Assembly (NCBI RefSeq): GCF_045866565.1
Contig: NZ_BAAFZV010000002.1
Coordinates: 1,302,001 to 1,366,000 of the forward strand
DNA length: 64,000 nucleotides
Direction of reading: 5' to 3'
Source of the DNA: Cognatilysobacter claricitrinus
Lineage (GTDB): Bacteria; Pseudomonadota; Gammaproteobacteria; Xanthomonadales; Xanthomonadaceae
The notes beneath the pieces are model-generated. The model was not told the DNA's origin. It did no database searches and saw only the letters and a list, made by a program, of their open reading frames with translations. A program made the position numbers and the translations under genes. Shown here one piece after another: positions 25,986 to 35,510 of this stretch. How positions within the stretch are numbered: position 1 is the first letter of the stretch; every line of letters starts with the position of its first letter.

Positions 25986-26656
25986 TGGCGACGCCCCTGC
26001 GACTGGCGGTCCTCGCCTCCGGCCGCGGCAGCAATCTCCAGGCGATCCTGGACGCGATCGGCAGCGGCGCGCTCGATGCGCGCGTCGTCGGCGTGTTCTC
26101 CGATCGACGCAGCGCGAAGGCGCTCGATCGCGCGCGCGATGCCGGAATTCCCGCGGTCGCGATCGCGCCGGCGAAGTTCGAAACGCGCGAAGCATTCGAC
26201 ACGGCGTTGTTCGACGCGATCGCCGCTGTTCAGCCCGACCTCATCGTCTGCGCCGGATACATGCGCCTGCTGGGCGCCGCCCAGGTCGAGGCATGGCACG
26301 GCCGCATGATCAACATCCATCCTTCGCTGCTGCCGCTGCACAAGGGCCTTCGCACGCACGAACAGGCGTTGTCGGACGGTGCGTCAGAACATGGCGCGAG
26401 CGTGCACTTCGTCACCGCCGAGCTCGATGGCGGGCCGGTGATCGCGCAGGCGACCGTGCCGGTTCTCGCAGGTGACGACGCGCAATCACTCGCGGCGCGC
26501 GTGCTCGAACGCGAACACCCGCTGCTGATCGCGGCGCTGCGGCTGTTCACGGCGCGTCGCCTCCGCCTGCACGCCGCGTCCGTAGAGTTCGACGGCCGTG
26601 CCCTGCAGCAGCCGCTACGACTGGCCGGCACCGACCTCCGGGAAATCAACGCATGA
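25985..26656 (+). CDS. purN: Phosphoribosylglycinamide formyltransferase PurN
   Basis: A 223-residue GAR transformylase. Visible are the phosphate loop LASGRGSNLQAIL, the folate-site run VCAGYMRLLGA and the catalytic segment INIHPSLLPLHKGLRTHEQAL. It adds a formyl group from 10-formyl-tetrahydrofolate to GAR in purine synthesis. It overlaps purM by 1 base and the following DUF3108 gene by 4 (ATGA), giving a tight four-gene run. Confidence 0.96.
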   Translation: MATPLRLAVLASGRGSNLQAILDAIGSGALDARVVGVFSDRRSAKALDRARDAGIPAVAIAPAKFETREAFDTALFDAIAAVQPDLIVCAGYMRLLGAAQVEAWHGRMINIHPSLLPLHKGLRTHEQALSDGASEHGASVHFVTAELDGGPVIAQATVPVLAGDDAQSLAARVLEREHPLLIAALRLFTARRLRLHAASVEFDGRALQQPLRLAGTDLREINA

Positions 26657-27357
26657 GCCGCTTCGTCGCATTCGCCGTCACCATCGCGCTGCTCGTCGCC
26701 GCCCTGCCCGCGCGCGCGATGCAGCCGTTCCACGCGACCTACGACGTCTACCGCGGCGGCCACAACCTCGGCGTCGCCACGCTCGCGGTGGTGCCCGATG
26801 GCGGCCACTGGCGGGTCGACCTGGTCATGGATGGCAAGGGCCTGATCGGCCTTGCCGGCCTCAACGCGCAGCAGAGCACGGTGTTCGACGAGGTGAACGG
26901 CGCCTATCGCCCGCTGTCGCAGAGCACGCTCAGGAAGATGCTGTTCACGCGCAAGCAGACGACCGGTGTCTACGATTGGGCCTCGCAACGTGCGACCTGG
27001 ACCGGGGACGTGAAGAAAACCCGCCAGGCGCCGGTGCCGCTGCAACCGGGCGACATGAGCGGCCTGCTGATCAACCTCGCGGTGATCCGGGACGCCCAGC
27101 CGGGCCAGGCGCTGCAGTACCGGTACGTCGACAGCGGTCGTGCGCGCATGCAGCGCTACACGGTGTCGGCCGAAACGGAAGCCATGAGCGTCGGGGAGTT
27201 GCAGTACAGCGCGTTGCGAGTCGACCGCGTGCAGTCGGGCGACGAGCAGACCTCCATCTGGGTCGCGGAAGGCGTTCCGACGCCGATCCGCATCCTTCAG
27301 CGTGAAAACGGCGAGGACACGTATGACCTGCGCCTCATCGAATACAAGGGAGCCTGA
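26653..27357 (+). CDS. DUF3108 exported protein, first copy
   Basis: A 234-residue protein with a signal peptide (SRFVAFAVTIALLVAALPARA). The mature chain begins MQPFHATYDVYRGGHNLGVATLAV and continues as a beta-rich DUF3108 fold with WRVDLVMDGKG and TTGVYDWASQRATWTGD. It ends YDLRLIEYKGA. Function is unknown. Residues 23-234 align throughout with the next gene product, so the two are tandem paralogues. It overlaps purN by ATGA, which couples an envelope protein to a purine operon. Confidence 0.85.
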   Translation: MSRFVAFAVTIALLVAALPARAMQPFHATYDVYRGGHNLGVATLAVVPDGGHWRVDLVMDGKGLIGLAGLNAQQSTVFDEVNGAYRPLSQSTLRKMLFTRKQTTGVYDWASQRATWTGDVKKTRQAPVPLQPGDMSGLLINLAVIRDAQPGQALQYRYVDSGRARMQRYTVSAETEAMSVGELQYSALRVDRVQSGDEQTSIWVAEGVPTPIRILQRENGEDTYDLRLIEYKGA

Positions 27358-27361
27358 CCAC

Positions 27362-28033
27362 ATGACGAAGACGTTCCTCCGCGGCGCCGTACTGGCCGCC
27401 TCGCTCGCCCTCGCCACGCTGCCCGCGATGGCCACGCAGCCATTCAGCGCCGCGTACCAGGCGAACTACATGGGCATGAACGCCACCGGTCGCATGGCGA
27501 TCGAATCCGCCGGCAACGGCCAGTGGCGCTACACGCTCGAGATCCGCAACCAGCTCGCCGACCTCGTGCAGACCACGGTGTTCGACGAGGACGGCGGCGT
27601 GCTGCGTCCACTCTCGGGCAGCGACACCAACAAGCTGTTGATCAAGAAGTCGAACAAGAAGGCGACGTATGACTGGTCGCGTGGCGTCGCCACGTGGTCG
27701 GGCGACGTCAAGCCCGATCGCGCCGGCCCGGTGAAGCTGCAGAAGGGTGATCTCGACGCCCTGCTCGTCAACATCGCGATCGCACGCGATGCCGTCGCCG
27801 GCAAGCCGCTGCATTACCGCCTCGTCGAGAACGGCAAGGCGCGCGACCTGTCGTACTCGGTCGCCGGCAAGGAAGCGATCACCGTCAACGGCAAGTCGCA
27901 GCAGGCGACCAAGGTCGTGAGCACCTCGGGCGACAAGAAGATGACGTTGTGGGTCGTGCCCGGCGTGCCGGTTCCGGTGCGCATCATGCAGGTCAACGGC
28001 GACGACACGATCGACCTGCGCATCGCGCAGTAA
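27362..28033 (+). CDS. DUF3108 exported protein, second copy
   Basis: A 223-residue protein with a signal peptide (TKTFLRGAVLAASLALATLPAMA) and the same layout as its neighbour: TQPFSAAYQANYMGMNATGRMAI, TTVFDEDGGVLRPLSGSDTNKLL, KATYDWSRGVATWSGDVK and DTIDLRIAQ. It is more lysine-rich than the first copy. Family function is unknown; the lipid-binding-like beta fold suggests an envelope role. It lies 4 bases after copy one and is followed by a strong terminator. Confidence 0.85.
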   Translation: MTKTFLRGAVLAASLALATLPAMATQPFSAAYQANYMGMNATGRMAIESAGNGQWRYTLEIRNQLADLVQTTVFDEDGGVLRPLSGSDTNKLLIKKSNKKATYDWSRGVATWSGDVKPDRAGPVKLQKGDLDALLVNIAIARDAVAGKPLHYRLVENGKARDLSYSVAGKEAITVNGKSQQATKVVSTSGDKKMTLWVVPGVPVPVRIMQVNGDDTIDLRIAQ

Positions 28034-28053
28034 CCCGCCGACGTCGTGCAAAG

Positions 28054-28082
28054 AAAAAGCCCCGCTCCGGCGGGGCTTTTTT
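28054..28082. terminator. Bidirectional rho-independent terminator
   Basis: AAGCCCCGC pairs with GCGGGGCTT around a TCCG loop (28057-28078). It is flanked by an A-run on the left and six T's on the right, so it can terminate transcription on both strands. It stands between the converging second DUF3108 gene and murA. It is the only textbook intrinsic terminator in the window. Confidence 0.92.
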
Positions 28083-28102
28083 CGTGTCGGGCGACAGGCG
28101 TA

Positions 28103-29359
28103 TCAACGGATACGCGAGATCTTCGCGCCTACGCCCGACAGCTTCTGCTCGATGTTCTCGTAGCCGCGGTCGAGGTGGTAGATGCGGTCGATCGTCGTGG
28201 AACCATCGGCGACGAGGCCGGCAAGGATCAGCGATGCCGACGCGCGAAGATCCGTCGCCATCACCGGCGCACCGCTCAGGCGCGGCACACCGCGCACCAC
28301 GGCGGTGTGTCCGTCGACATGGATGTCCGCGCCGAGGCGCACAAGCTCGTTGACGTGCATGAAACGGTTTTCGAAGATCGTTTCGTTGATGACCGCGACG
28401 CCGTCCGCCACGCAGTTGAGCGCCATGAACTGCGCCTGCATGTCCGTCGGAAAACCGGGGTGCGGCATCGTGGTGATGTTAACCGGGCGCGGGCGACGGC
28501 CCTTCATGTCCAGCGTGATGCGGTCGCCATCGCAGTCGAGTTCCGCGCCCGCTTCCTTCAGCTTGTCGAGCACCGCGTCCATCGTGTCGGGACGCGCGTG
28601 GGTGAGCGTGACGCGGCCGCCGGTCATCGCCGCAGCGACGAGGAAGGTGCCTGCTTCGATGCGATCGGCGACCACGGTGTGCTCGCCACCATGCAGGCGC
28701 TCGACGCCTTCGACGACGATGCGTCCGGTGCCTGCGCCGGTAATCTTCGCGCCCATCGCGATCAGGCAGTCCGCGAGATCGACGATCTCCGGCTCCATCG
28801 CCGCGTTCTCGAGCACCGTGCGGCCTTCGGCCAGCACCGCGGCCATCAGCACGTTCTCGGTCGCGCCGACGCTGACGATGTCGAACACGTGGCGCGCGCC
28901 CACCAGCTTTTCCGCACGTGCGTTGATGAAGCCGTTCTCGACGGTGATCTTCGCACCGAGTGTCTGCAGCCCCTTGATGTGCAGGTCGACCGGGCGCGAA
29001 CCGATCGCGCAACCACCGGGCAGCGACACCTCGGCGTGGCCGTAACGCGCGAGCAGCGGCCCGAGCACCAGCACCGACGCGCGCATCGTCTTGACCAGCT
29101 CGTACGGGGCGACCTGGCTGTGCACGGTGGTCGGATCGACCGTCACCACGCCCGTTTCGGACTCGTCGACGCGCGCGCCGAGTTCGGCCAGCAGGCGCGT
29201 GGTCGTGTGGACGTCGTGAAGCTGCGGCACGTTGCGCAGCGTCATCGGGCCGTCCGCGAGCAGCGTCGCGCAGAGGATCGGCAGGACGGCGTTCTTGGCA
29301 CCGGAAATACGGACTTCGCCGTTCAGCGGCGTGCCGCCTTCGACAACGATCTTCTGCAT
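28103..29359 (-). CDS. murA: UDP-N-acetylglucosamine 1-carboxyvinyltransferase MurA
   Basis: A 418-residue EPSP-synthase-fold enzyme. The substrate lysine is K22 in SGAKNAVLP, and the catalytic cysteine is C117 in LPGGCAIGSRPVDLH, so the enzyme is of the fosfomycin-sensitive type rather than the Asp variant. The C-terminus has LRASASLILAGLVADG. It adds enolpyruvate from PEP to UDP-GlcNAc, the first committed step of peptidoglycan synthesis. It lies 37 bases downstream of ibaG, a conserved pair. The AmgK-MurU pathway encoded nearby bypasses part of the route MurA opens. Confidence 0.98.
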   Translation of the reverse strand: MQKIVVEGGTPLNGEVRISGAKNAVLPILCATLLADGPMTLRNVPQLHDVHTTTRLLAELGARVDESETGVVTVDPTTVHSQVAPYELVKTMRASVLVLGPLLARYGHAEVSLPGGCAIGSRPVDLHIKGLQTLGAKITVENGFINARAEKLVGARHVFDIVSVGATENVLMAAVLAEGRTVLENAAMEPEIVDLADCLIAMGAKITGAGTGRIVVEGVERLHGGEHTVVADRIEAGTFLVAAAMTGGRVTLTHARPDTMDAVLDKLKEAGAELDCDGDRITLDMKGRRPRPVNITTMPHPGFPTDMQAQFMALNCVADGVAVINETIFENRFMHVNELVRLGADIHVDGHTAVVRGVPRLSGAPVMATDLRASASLILAGLVADGSTTIDRIYHLDRGYENIEQKLSGVGAKISRIR

Positions 29360-29396
29360 GGATGAGGGTCTGGAAGGAGTGGGAGGCCGCGGGGGC

Positions 29397-29636
29397 TCAG
29401 CCGGCAGCGCCGGCTTCCTCGGGGGTCACGGTCTTGAGCTGGAGCGCGTGGATCTCGCCGCCCATGCGGTCACCGAGCGTGGCGTAGACCATGCGGTGGC
29501 GGGCCAGCGGCAGCTTGCCGCGGAACGCATCGCTGACGACGGTGGCTTCGAAATGCACGCCGTCGTCGCCGCGCACGTCGGCGCGCGCGCCAGGCAGGCC
29601 CTGCTCGATGAGGTGGCGGATGGTGTCGGAATTCAC
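29397..29636 (-). CDS. ibaG: BolA family protein IbaG
   Basis: A 79-residue BolA-fold protein. MNSDTIRHLIEQGLPGARADVRGDDGVHFEATVVSDAF then ARHRMVYATLGDRMGGEIHALQLKTVTPEE gives the family's class II KH-like fold, with the conserved RHRMVY helix holding the cluster-ligand histidine. BolA/IbaG proteins bind [2Fe-2S] clusters together with monothiol glutaredoxins and affect envelope shape. Its pairing with murA is the usual gammaproteobacterial arrangement. Confidence 0.92.
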   Translation of the reverse strand: MNSDTIRHLIEQGLPGARADVRGDDGVHFEATVVSDAFRGKLPLARHRMVYATLGDRMGGEIHALQLKTVTPEEAGAAG

Positions 29637-29740
29637 GGGGAGGCCTTCGGAAACGACGCGGGCGGCGGTCCCACGGGCGCGGGCCGCCTGAACCGCTTAA
29701 ACTGAGCGACTTAGCCTAGCCGAAAGGACCCCCGTCCGAA

Positions 29741-30739
29741 ATGGCGGATCCCATCGCGCCGGTGCACGGCGACATCGACTTCCCGGCCAGCGGCCGCCGC
29801 GTCTTCGCCGTCGAGGCCGAGGCGCTCGCCGCCGTTTCCGCACGCCTCGACGGCGGCTTCGCCGACGCCTGCCGCCTCATGCTGCAGGCCCGCGGGCGCG
29901 TGGTCTGCGTCGGCATGGGCAAGTCGGGCCACATCGCCCGCAAGATCGCGGCGACGCTGGCGTCCACGGGCACGCCGTCGTTCTTCGTCCACCCGGGCGA
30001 AGCCGCGCACGGCGACCTCGGCATGATCACCGACGCCGACGTCGTACTCGCCCTCTCCTACTCCGGCGAGAGCGACGAGATCCTCACCCTGATGCCGGTG
30101 CTCAAGCGCCAGGGCAACGCGGTGATCGCGATGACCGGTCGCCCCGCGTCGAGCATGGCGCGCGAGGCCGACGTTCACCTCGACGTTTCCGTGCCCGCCG
30201 AAGCGTGCCCGCTGCATCTCGCGCCCACGTCGAGCACCACCGCATCGCTCGCGATGGGCGACGCGCTCGCCGTCGCCCTGCTGGAAGCGCGTGGTTTCAC
30301 CGCCGACGACTTCGCACGCTCGCATCCCGCCGGCGCGCTCGGGCGCCGCTTGCTCCTGCACATCGTCGACGTGATGCACGCGGGCGACGATCTCCCGCTC
30401 GTACGCCCGGATGCATCGGTCAGCGAAGCACTGGTGGAAATGAGCCGCAAGCGCCTCGGGCTCACCGCCGTGGCTGACGAATCGCGCCGCCTGCTCGGTG
30501 TGTTCACCGACGGCGACCTGCGCCGCACGCTCGACGATGCACAGCTCGACCTGCGTTCCACCACCATCGCACAGGTGATGACGCGCAATCCGCGCACCAT
30601 CGGTGCCGACGTGCTGGCGGTCGAAGCGGCGCACGTGATGGAGCAATACAAGATCAACGGCCTGCTGGTCGTCGATGGTGAGGGTCGCGTCGTCGGCGCC
30701 CTCAACATTCACGACCTGTTGCGAGCCCGGGTGGTTTAA
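29741..30739 (+). CDS. kdsD: Arabinose-5-phosphate isomerase KdsD
   Basis: A 332-residue protein. An N-terminal SIS domain holds VCVGMGKSGHIARKIAATLASTGTPSFFVHPGEAAHGD and SYSGESDEILTL, and two CBS repeats occupy the C-terminal third (VMHAGDDLPLVRPD... and VMTRNPRTIGADVLA...). It interconverts ribulose-5-phosphate and arabinose-5-phosphate, the first step of Kdo synthesis for LPS. It heads the kdsD-kdsC-lptC-lptA-lptB run and is divergent from ibaG across about 104 bases. Confidence 0.97.
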   Translation: MADPIAPVHGDIDFPASGRRVFAVEAEALAAVSARLDGGFADACRLMLQARGRVVCVGMGKSGHIARKIAATLASTGTPSFFVHPGEAAHGDLGMITDADVVLALSYSGESDEILTLMPVLKRQGNAVIAMTGRPASSMAREADVHLDVSVPAEACPLHLAPTSSTTASLAMGDALAVALLEARGFTADDFARSHPAGALGRRLLLHIVDVMHAGDDLPLVRPDASVSEALVEMSRKRLGLTAVADESRRLLGVFTDGDLRRTLDDAQLDLRSTTIAQVMTRNPRTIGADVLAVEAAHVMEQYKINGLLVVDGEGRVVGALNIHDLLRARVV

Positions 30740-30751
30740 GGGCCGATACCG

Positions 30752-31324
30752 ATGACGACCCAGCCCCCCGCCCTCGCCGATCTGCGCGACCGCGCCCGAC
30801 GCGTGCGCCTCGCGTGCTTCGACGTGGACGGCACGCTGACCGATGGCCGCCTCGTCTACGACGCCGCGGGCGGCGAATCCAAGGCGTTCCATGTGCATGA
30901 CGGACAGGGTCTGGTGCTGCTGCGTCGCGCAGGCATCGAAGTCGCGCTGGTCACGGCGCGTACGAGCCCCATCGTGGAACGTCGTGCGTCGGAACTCGGC
31001 GTGCGCGCGTGTTCGGGCATCGGCGACAAGCTCGCATGCGTCGAAAAGATGGCGACGACGTTGGGTATATCGCTCGACGAGGTCGCCTTCATGGGCGACG
31101 ACCTGCCGGACCTCAAGGTGATGCGTCGGGTCGGCTTGTCCGCATGCCCGTCCGATGCGCACGACTGGATCAAGCGCGATGCCGCCTGGACATCGCAACG
31201 CGACGGTGGCCGCGGCGCGGCGCGCGAATTCTGCGATTTCCTGCTCGACGCGCAGGATCGCGTCGAACCGATCATCGATGCGTTGCTCGCCGACGCGCCT
31301 GCACCGCTGGGAGCACAGGCATGA
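30752..31324 (+). CDS. kdsC: Kdo-8-phosphate phosphatase KdsC
   Basis: A 190-residue HAD-family phosphatase of the C0 (capless tetrameric) type. Motif I is CFDVDGTLTDG, motif II is ALVTARTS, and the late metal motif is FMGDDLPDLKVMRRVG. It removes phosphate from Kdo-8-phosphate to give Kdo. It lies 12 bases after kdsD and its stop overlaps the lptC start (ATGA). Confidence 0.97.
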   Translation: MTTQPPALADLRDRARRVRLACFDVDGTLTDGRLVYDAAGGESKAFHVHDGQGLVLLRRAGIEVALVTARTSPIVERRASELGVRACSGIGDKLACVEKMATTLGISLDEVAFMGDDLPDLKVMRRVGLSACPSDAHDWIKRDAAWTSQRDGGRGAAREFCDFLLDAQDRVEPIIDALLADAPAPLGAQA

Positions 31325-31881
31325 ACTGGCGCGTCGTCGTGGGGGTCGTACTCGCGGCTGCGGCGGTCGCGGTCGGCGTGGCGCTGTGGCGCCAGCACGC
31401 GGCGGACAATCTTCCGCTCGAAGCCGGCCGGTCGGACTACACGCTGTACGATTTCGAGCTGGTATCGCTCGATGCGCAGGGCCGCGAATCATTCACCCTT
31501 CGCGGTCCGAAGCTCACGCGCCAGCCCGACGTCCACACGTTGTCGCTCGAAACCCCGGTGTTCGTCATTCCGCCGCGACCCGGCAACGCGGGCGCGCCGT
31601 GGACGGTCGATTCAAAGACCGCGTGGGTGTCGGCCAAGGGCGACGAGATCCGCCTTCGCGGCGACGTGCATGCGGTCAGCACGCGCAGCGGTGGCGATCC
31701 GGTGCGCATGGATACGCAGGAACTCAACGTGTTTCCGGATGCCAAGCGCGCGACCTCCGCGGTCGCGGTCAGCGTCAAGCAGCCGGGACTTATACTGAAT
31801 GGCCACGGCATGGACGCGAGACTCGACGACCGCGTGGTGAAGCTCCAGAACATCAAGGCCCGCTATGAAAAGTCGCAGTAG
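31321..31881 (+). CDS. lptC: LPS export system protein LptC
   Basis: A 186-residue protein with one N-terminal membrane helix (WRVVVGVVLAAAAVAVGVAL) and a periplasmic beta-jellyroll. SDYTLYDFELVSLDAQGRESFTLRGPKL and the later VDSKTAWVSAKGDEIRLRGDV are typical of LptC. It sits on the LptBFG complex and passes LPS to LptA. It overlaps kdsC by 4 bases and lptA by 17 bases, so translation is coupled. Confidence 0.95.
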   Translation: MNWRVVVGVVLAAAAVAVGVALWRQHAADNLPLEAGRSDYTLYDFELVSLDAQGRESFTLRGPKLTRQPDVHTLSLETPVFVIPPRPGNAGAPWTVDSKTAWVSAKGDEIRLRGDVHAVSTRSGGDPVRMDTQELNVFPDAKRATSAVAVSVKQPGLILNGHGMDARLDDRVVKLQNIKARYEKSQ

Positions 31882-32373
31882 CCTCGCGCCCGTCGTCGCG
31901 CTTGTCCTCATTGCCGTGAGCGGCGCCGCGTTCGCGCGCTCGGCCGATCGCCGCCAGGCGATCGACATCGAAAGCGGGTCGGCCGTCTATTCGACCGACG
32001 ACAGCAAGCCCACGGTGCTCGGCGGTGGCGTCACCATCACCCAGGGCACGTTGCGCATCACCTCCAGCGGCGCGCAGATCACCATGCGGAACGGCGAGGC
32101 CGTGCGCGCGGTGTTGAACGGCGGCCCGGTGAAGATGAGCCAGCAGCTCGACGACGGTACGCCGATGAGCTCGACGTCCGCCGCGGCCGACTACGACATG
32201 AAGGCCGACGTCGTGGTGCTCAGCGGCAACGTCACCGTGCAGCAGACGCGCGGCACGCTGACCGGCGACCGCGTGAACTACAACATGCGCACCGGCCAGG
32301 TCGCGAGCGGTCAGGCGGCCGGCGGCGGTCGCGTGCACATGCGCATCCTGCCGAAGAACGCGGGCACGCCCTG

Positions 32374-32374
<1 letters not shown>
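31865..32374 (+). CDS. lptA: LPS transport periplasmic protein LptA
   Basis: A 169-residue protein with a signal peptide (KSRSSLAPVVALVLIAVSGAAFA) and a beta-jellyroll OstA-type domain: QAIDIESGSAVYSTDD, LGGGVTITQGTLRI, YDMKADVVVLSGNVTVQQTRGTLTGDRVNYNM. It forms the periplasmic bridge that carries LPS from LptC to LptD. Its start lies inside the end of lptC and its stop overlaps the lptB start by one base. Confidence 0.95.
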
Positions 32375-33093
<719 letters not shown>

Positions 33094-33159
33094 TGTTTCA
33101 GCGCCCGACCGGCGGCAGCACTTGCGGCTGACGTCATACCGGAACGCCGTGTACCTTGC

Positions 33160-34617
33160 ATGTCGATGAAACCGCGCCTCCAGGCCTCGCTGGGCCAGCA
33201 TCTGGTGATGACGCCGCAACTGCGTCAGGCGATTCGCCTGCTGCAGTTGTCGTCGATCGAACTCGATGCGGAACTGACCGAGGCGGTGGAGAGCAACCCG
33301 CTGCTGGAGTGGGACGACGTCGGCGAGGTCATCACCACGCCCGACGCGGTGCGCGCCGACGGCGATGCCGAGCGCGATGGCGACGGTGACGGTGACGGCA
33401 CGCGCGAAGTCGTGATCGACACATCGCCGCTCGAGACGTGGACCGACTCGGACCTCGATGGCTGGAGCGATGGCTCCAGCGGCGGCTACAGCGGCGATGG
33501 CGACGGCGGCTCGCTCGCCGAGCAGGTCGCCGACCGCGAAACCCTGCACGACCACCTACTGTGGCAGCTGCACCTGAGCAGCCAGTCGCCGCGCGACCGG
33601 CAGATCGGCGCGGCGATCATCGACGCGATCTCGGACGACGGTTACCTGCGCGAACCGCTTGAGGCCATCGCGTCGTCGCTCGAGCCGCCGGTGCCGCTGG
33701 AGGACGTGCTCACCGTGCTGCATGTCGTGCAGCATTTCGATCCGATCGGGGTCGGCGCGCGTTCCGTTTCCGAAGCGCTGTGCGTGCAGCTGGGCGCGCT
33801 CGAGCCGGACACCCCCGGCCGCGCCATCGCGATGCGCATCGCCGAATCCCATCTCGAACGGCTTCCGCGCCTCGGCGCGCATGGCCTTGCCGACGAGCTC
33901 GACGAACCGGTCGACGATGTCGAAGGTGCGATCGCGCTGCTGCTGTCGATGGATCCGCGCCCGGGCGCGCAGCTCGGCGAAGTGGCGCCGGAAAGCTATG
34001 TCACGCCGGATATCGTGATCTGGCGGCAGCACGGCGCATGGCGCGTCGGTCTGGCCGACTTCAGTCGCCCGCGCCTTCGCATCAACCGCAGCTATGAAGC
34101 ACTGATCGGCCGCACGTCATCGGCCGACACGACGTACCTGCGTGGCCAGTTGCAGGAAGCGCGCTGGCTGCTGCGCAACGTCGAAGCGCGCGGCGAAACG
34201 CTGCTGCGCGTGGCGAAGTGCCTGGTGGAACGGCAGACGGCGTTCCTCGAATGCGGCGAGGGCGCGCTTCGCCCGTTGACGCTGCGCGAGGTCGCCGGCG
34301 AGCTCGGCCTTCACGAATCGACGGTGTCGCGCGCGATCGCGCGCAAGTACGCGCGCACGCCGCGCGGCACGCTGCCCATGCGCTCGTTCTTCGCGTCGAG
34401 CGTGGGCAACGGCACCGCGGAGGAGACGTCCAGCGCCGCGGTGCAGTCCATGATTCGCCAGCTGATTTCCAGTGAAAATCCGCGCAAGCCGCTGTCGGAC
34501 GCACGCTTGGCCGAGTCGCTGCAGAGCGCCGGCGTGCCGGTGGCCCGGCGCACCGTGGCCAAGTACCGGGAAGCGATGAGTATCCCCTCGTCGCAGGACC
34601 GCGTGAGGATGGGCTGA
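33160..34617 (+). CDS. rpoN: RNA polymerase sigma-54 factor RpoN
   Basis: A 485-residue sigma-54. Region I (residues 1-50) is PRLQASLGQHLVMTPQLRQAIRLLQLSSIEL, glutamine/leucine-rich and needed for activator control. Region II is acidic and Gly/Ser/Asp-rich, running from about residue 60 to 125, longer and more repetitive than usual. The core-binding domain and helix-turn-helix (LGLHESTVSRAIARKYARTPRG) follow, and the RpoN box ARRTVAKYREAMSIPSS closes the protein. It directs transcription from -24/-12 promoters. Only this rpoN copy is visible here; some Xanthomonads have two. Confidence 0.97.
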   Translation: MSMKPRLQASLGQHLVMTPQLRQAIRLLQLSSIELDAELTEAVESNPLLEWDDVGEVITTPDAVRADGDAERDGDGDGDGTREVVIDTSPLETWTDSDLDGWSDGSSGGYSGDGDGGSLAEQVADRETLHDHLLWQLHLSSQSPRDRQIGAAIIDAISDDGYLREPLEAIASSLEPPVPLEDVLTVLHVVQHFDPIGVGARSVSEALCVQLGALEPDTPGRAIAMRIAESHLERLPRLGAHGLADELDEPVDDVEGAIALLLSMDPRPGAQLGEVAPESYVTPDIVIWRQHGAWRVGLADFSRPRLRINRSYEALIGRTSSADTTYLRGQLQEARWLLRNVEARGETLLRVAKCLVERQTAFLECGEGALRPLTLREVAGELGLHESTVSRAIARKYARTPRGTLPMRSFFASSVGNGTAEETSSAAVQSMIRQLISSENPRKPLSDARLAESLQSAGVPVARRTVAKYREAMSIPSSQDRVRMG

Positions 34618-34717
34618 GCGACGCAGTATTTGACGAACGTCATATCACCGGGCCGCGAAAGTGACATGCTGGGACCGCGGCCATGGGGCCGCCTCTGCCG
34701 ACACTCTGGAGATGCCC

Positions 34718-35044
34718 ATGCGTATCGAAGTCCACGGTCAGCACATCGATGTCACCCCCGCCCTGCGGGAGTACGTCGCCACCCGGTTCCACCGCCTCGG
34801 CCGCCACTTCGACCAGCCGTTCGACGTCCGGACCGTGCTGTTGGTGGAGAAGAACCGGCAGTGCGCCGAAGCGACCGTGATCCTGGCCGGCAGGACACTG
34901 CACGCCGACGCAGAGGGCCTCGATGTCTACGCGGCGATCGACGTGCTCGCCGACAAGCTCGATCGCGCCCTGCTGAGGCACAAGGAGCGACGCAGCGACC
35001 ACCACCGCGGCGAGCGCCTCGCGCGCAGCGCCGAATACGCCTGA
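34718..35044 (+). CDS. hpf: Ribosome hibernation promoting factor (short HPF)
   Basis: A 108-residue short-form HPF/YfiA protein: RIEVHGQHIDVTPALREYVATRFHRLGRHFDQPFD, then LHADAEGLDVYAAIDVLADKLDRALLRHKERRSDH. The short form binds the ribosome decoding site and promotes 100S dimers together with RMF. GGAG at 34708-34711 lies 6 bases before ATG 34718; an ATG at 34712 is too close to that site. The gene follows rpoN as in most proteobacteria. Confidence 0.95.
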   Translation: MRIEVHGQHIDVTPALREYVATRFHRLGRHFDQPFDVRTVLLVEKNRQCAEATVILAGRTLHADAEGLDVYAAIDVLADKLDRALLRHKERRSDHHRGERLARSAEYA

Positions 35045-35048
35045 CTCC

Positions 35049-35510
35049 ATGCCCTTTGCCGACCTGCTCAGCCGCGAACGCATCCAACGAATCGACGCCC
35101 CGCTCGACCGCGACAGCGTGATCGAGCACGTGGCGACGCTGCTGGCCAGGCCGGTCAAAGGGCACGGACTTCCCGCCCTGCAACTGGCCGAGCGGCTGCG
35201 CGAGCGTGAAAGGCTCGCCAGCACCGCGCTCGGCCATGGGGTCGCGATTCCGCACGCGCGGATGGGCAGCCTCGACGTCGCCCGCGGCGCCTTCCTTCGT
35301 TTAGCCGAGCCGGTGCCGTTCGCGGCGCCGGACGCCCGCCCGGTCGACCTGGTGTTCGCGATGGTGGTGCCTGACGACGACGTCGCCGGCCACCTCGCCC
35401 GGCTCGGCGAGATCGCCCAGCGCTTTTCCGACGCCGACTTCCGCGGCGCGCTGCGCGGAGCCGATGACGAGCACGACCTCGCGCGTCGCCTGATGGGGAC
35501 CGACGCATGA
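35049..35510 (+). CDS. ptsN: PTS-Ntr EIIA component PtsN
   Basis: A 153-residue EIIA(Ntr). The phosphorylated histidine is H69 in LGHGVAIPHAR. LLSRERIQRIDAPLDRDSVIEHVATLL is the typical N-terminus. PtsN takes a phosphoryl group from NPr and regulates potassium transport, nitrogen responses and others by direct binding. It lies 4 bases after hpf and overlaps hprK by ATGA. Confidence 0.96.
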   Translation: MPFADLLSRERIQRIDAPLDRDSVIEHVATLLARPVKGHGLPALQLAERLRERERLASTALGHGVAIPHARMGSLDVARGAFLRLAEPVPFAAPDARPVDLVFAMVVPDDDVAGHLARLGEIAQRFSDADFRGALRGADDEHDLARRLMGTDA

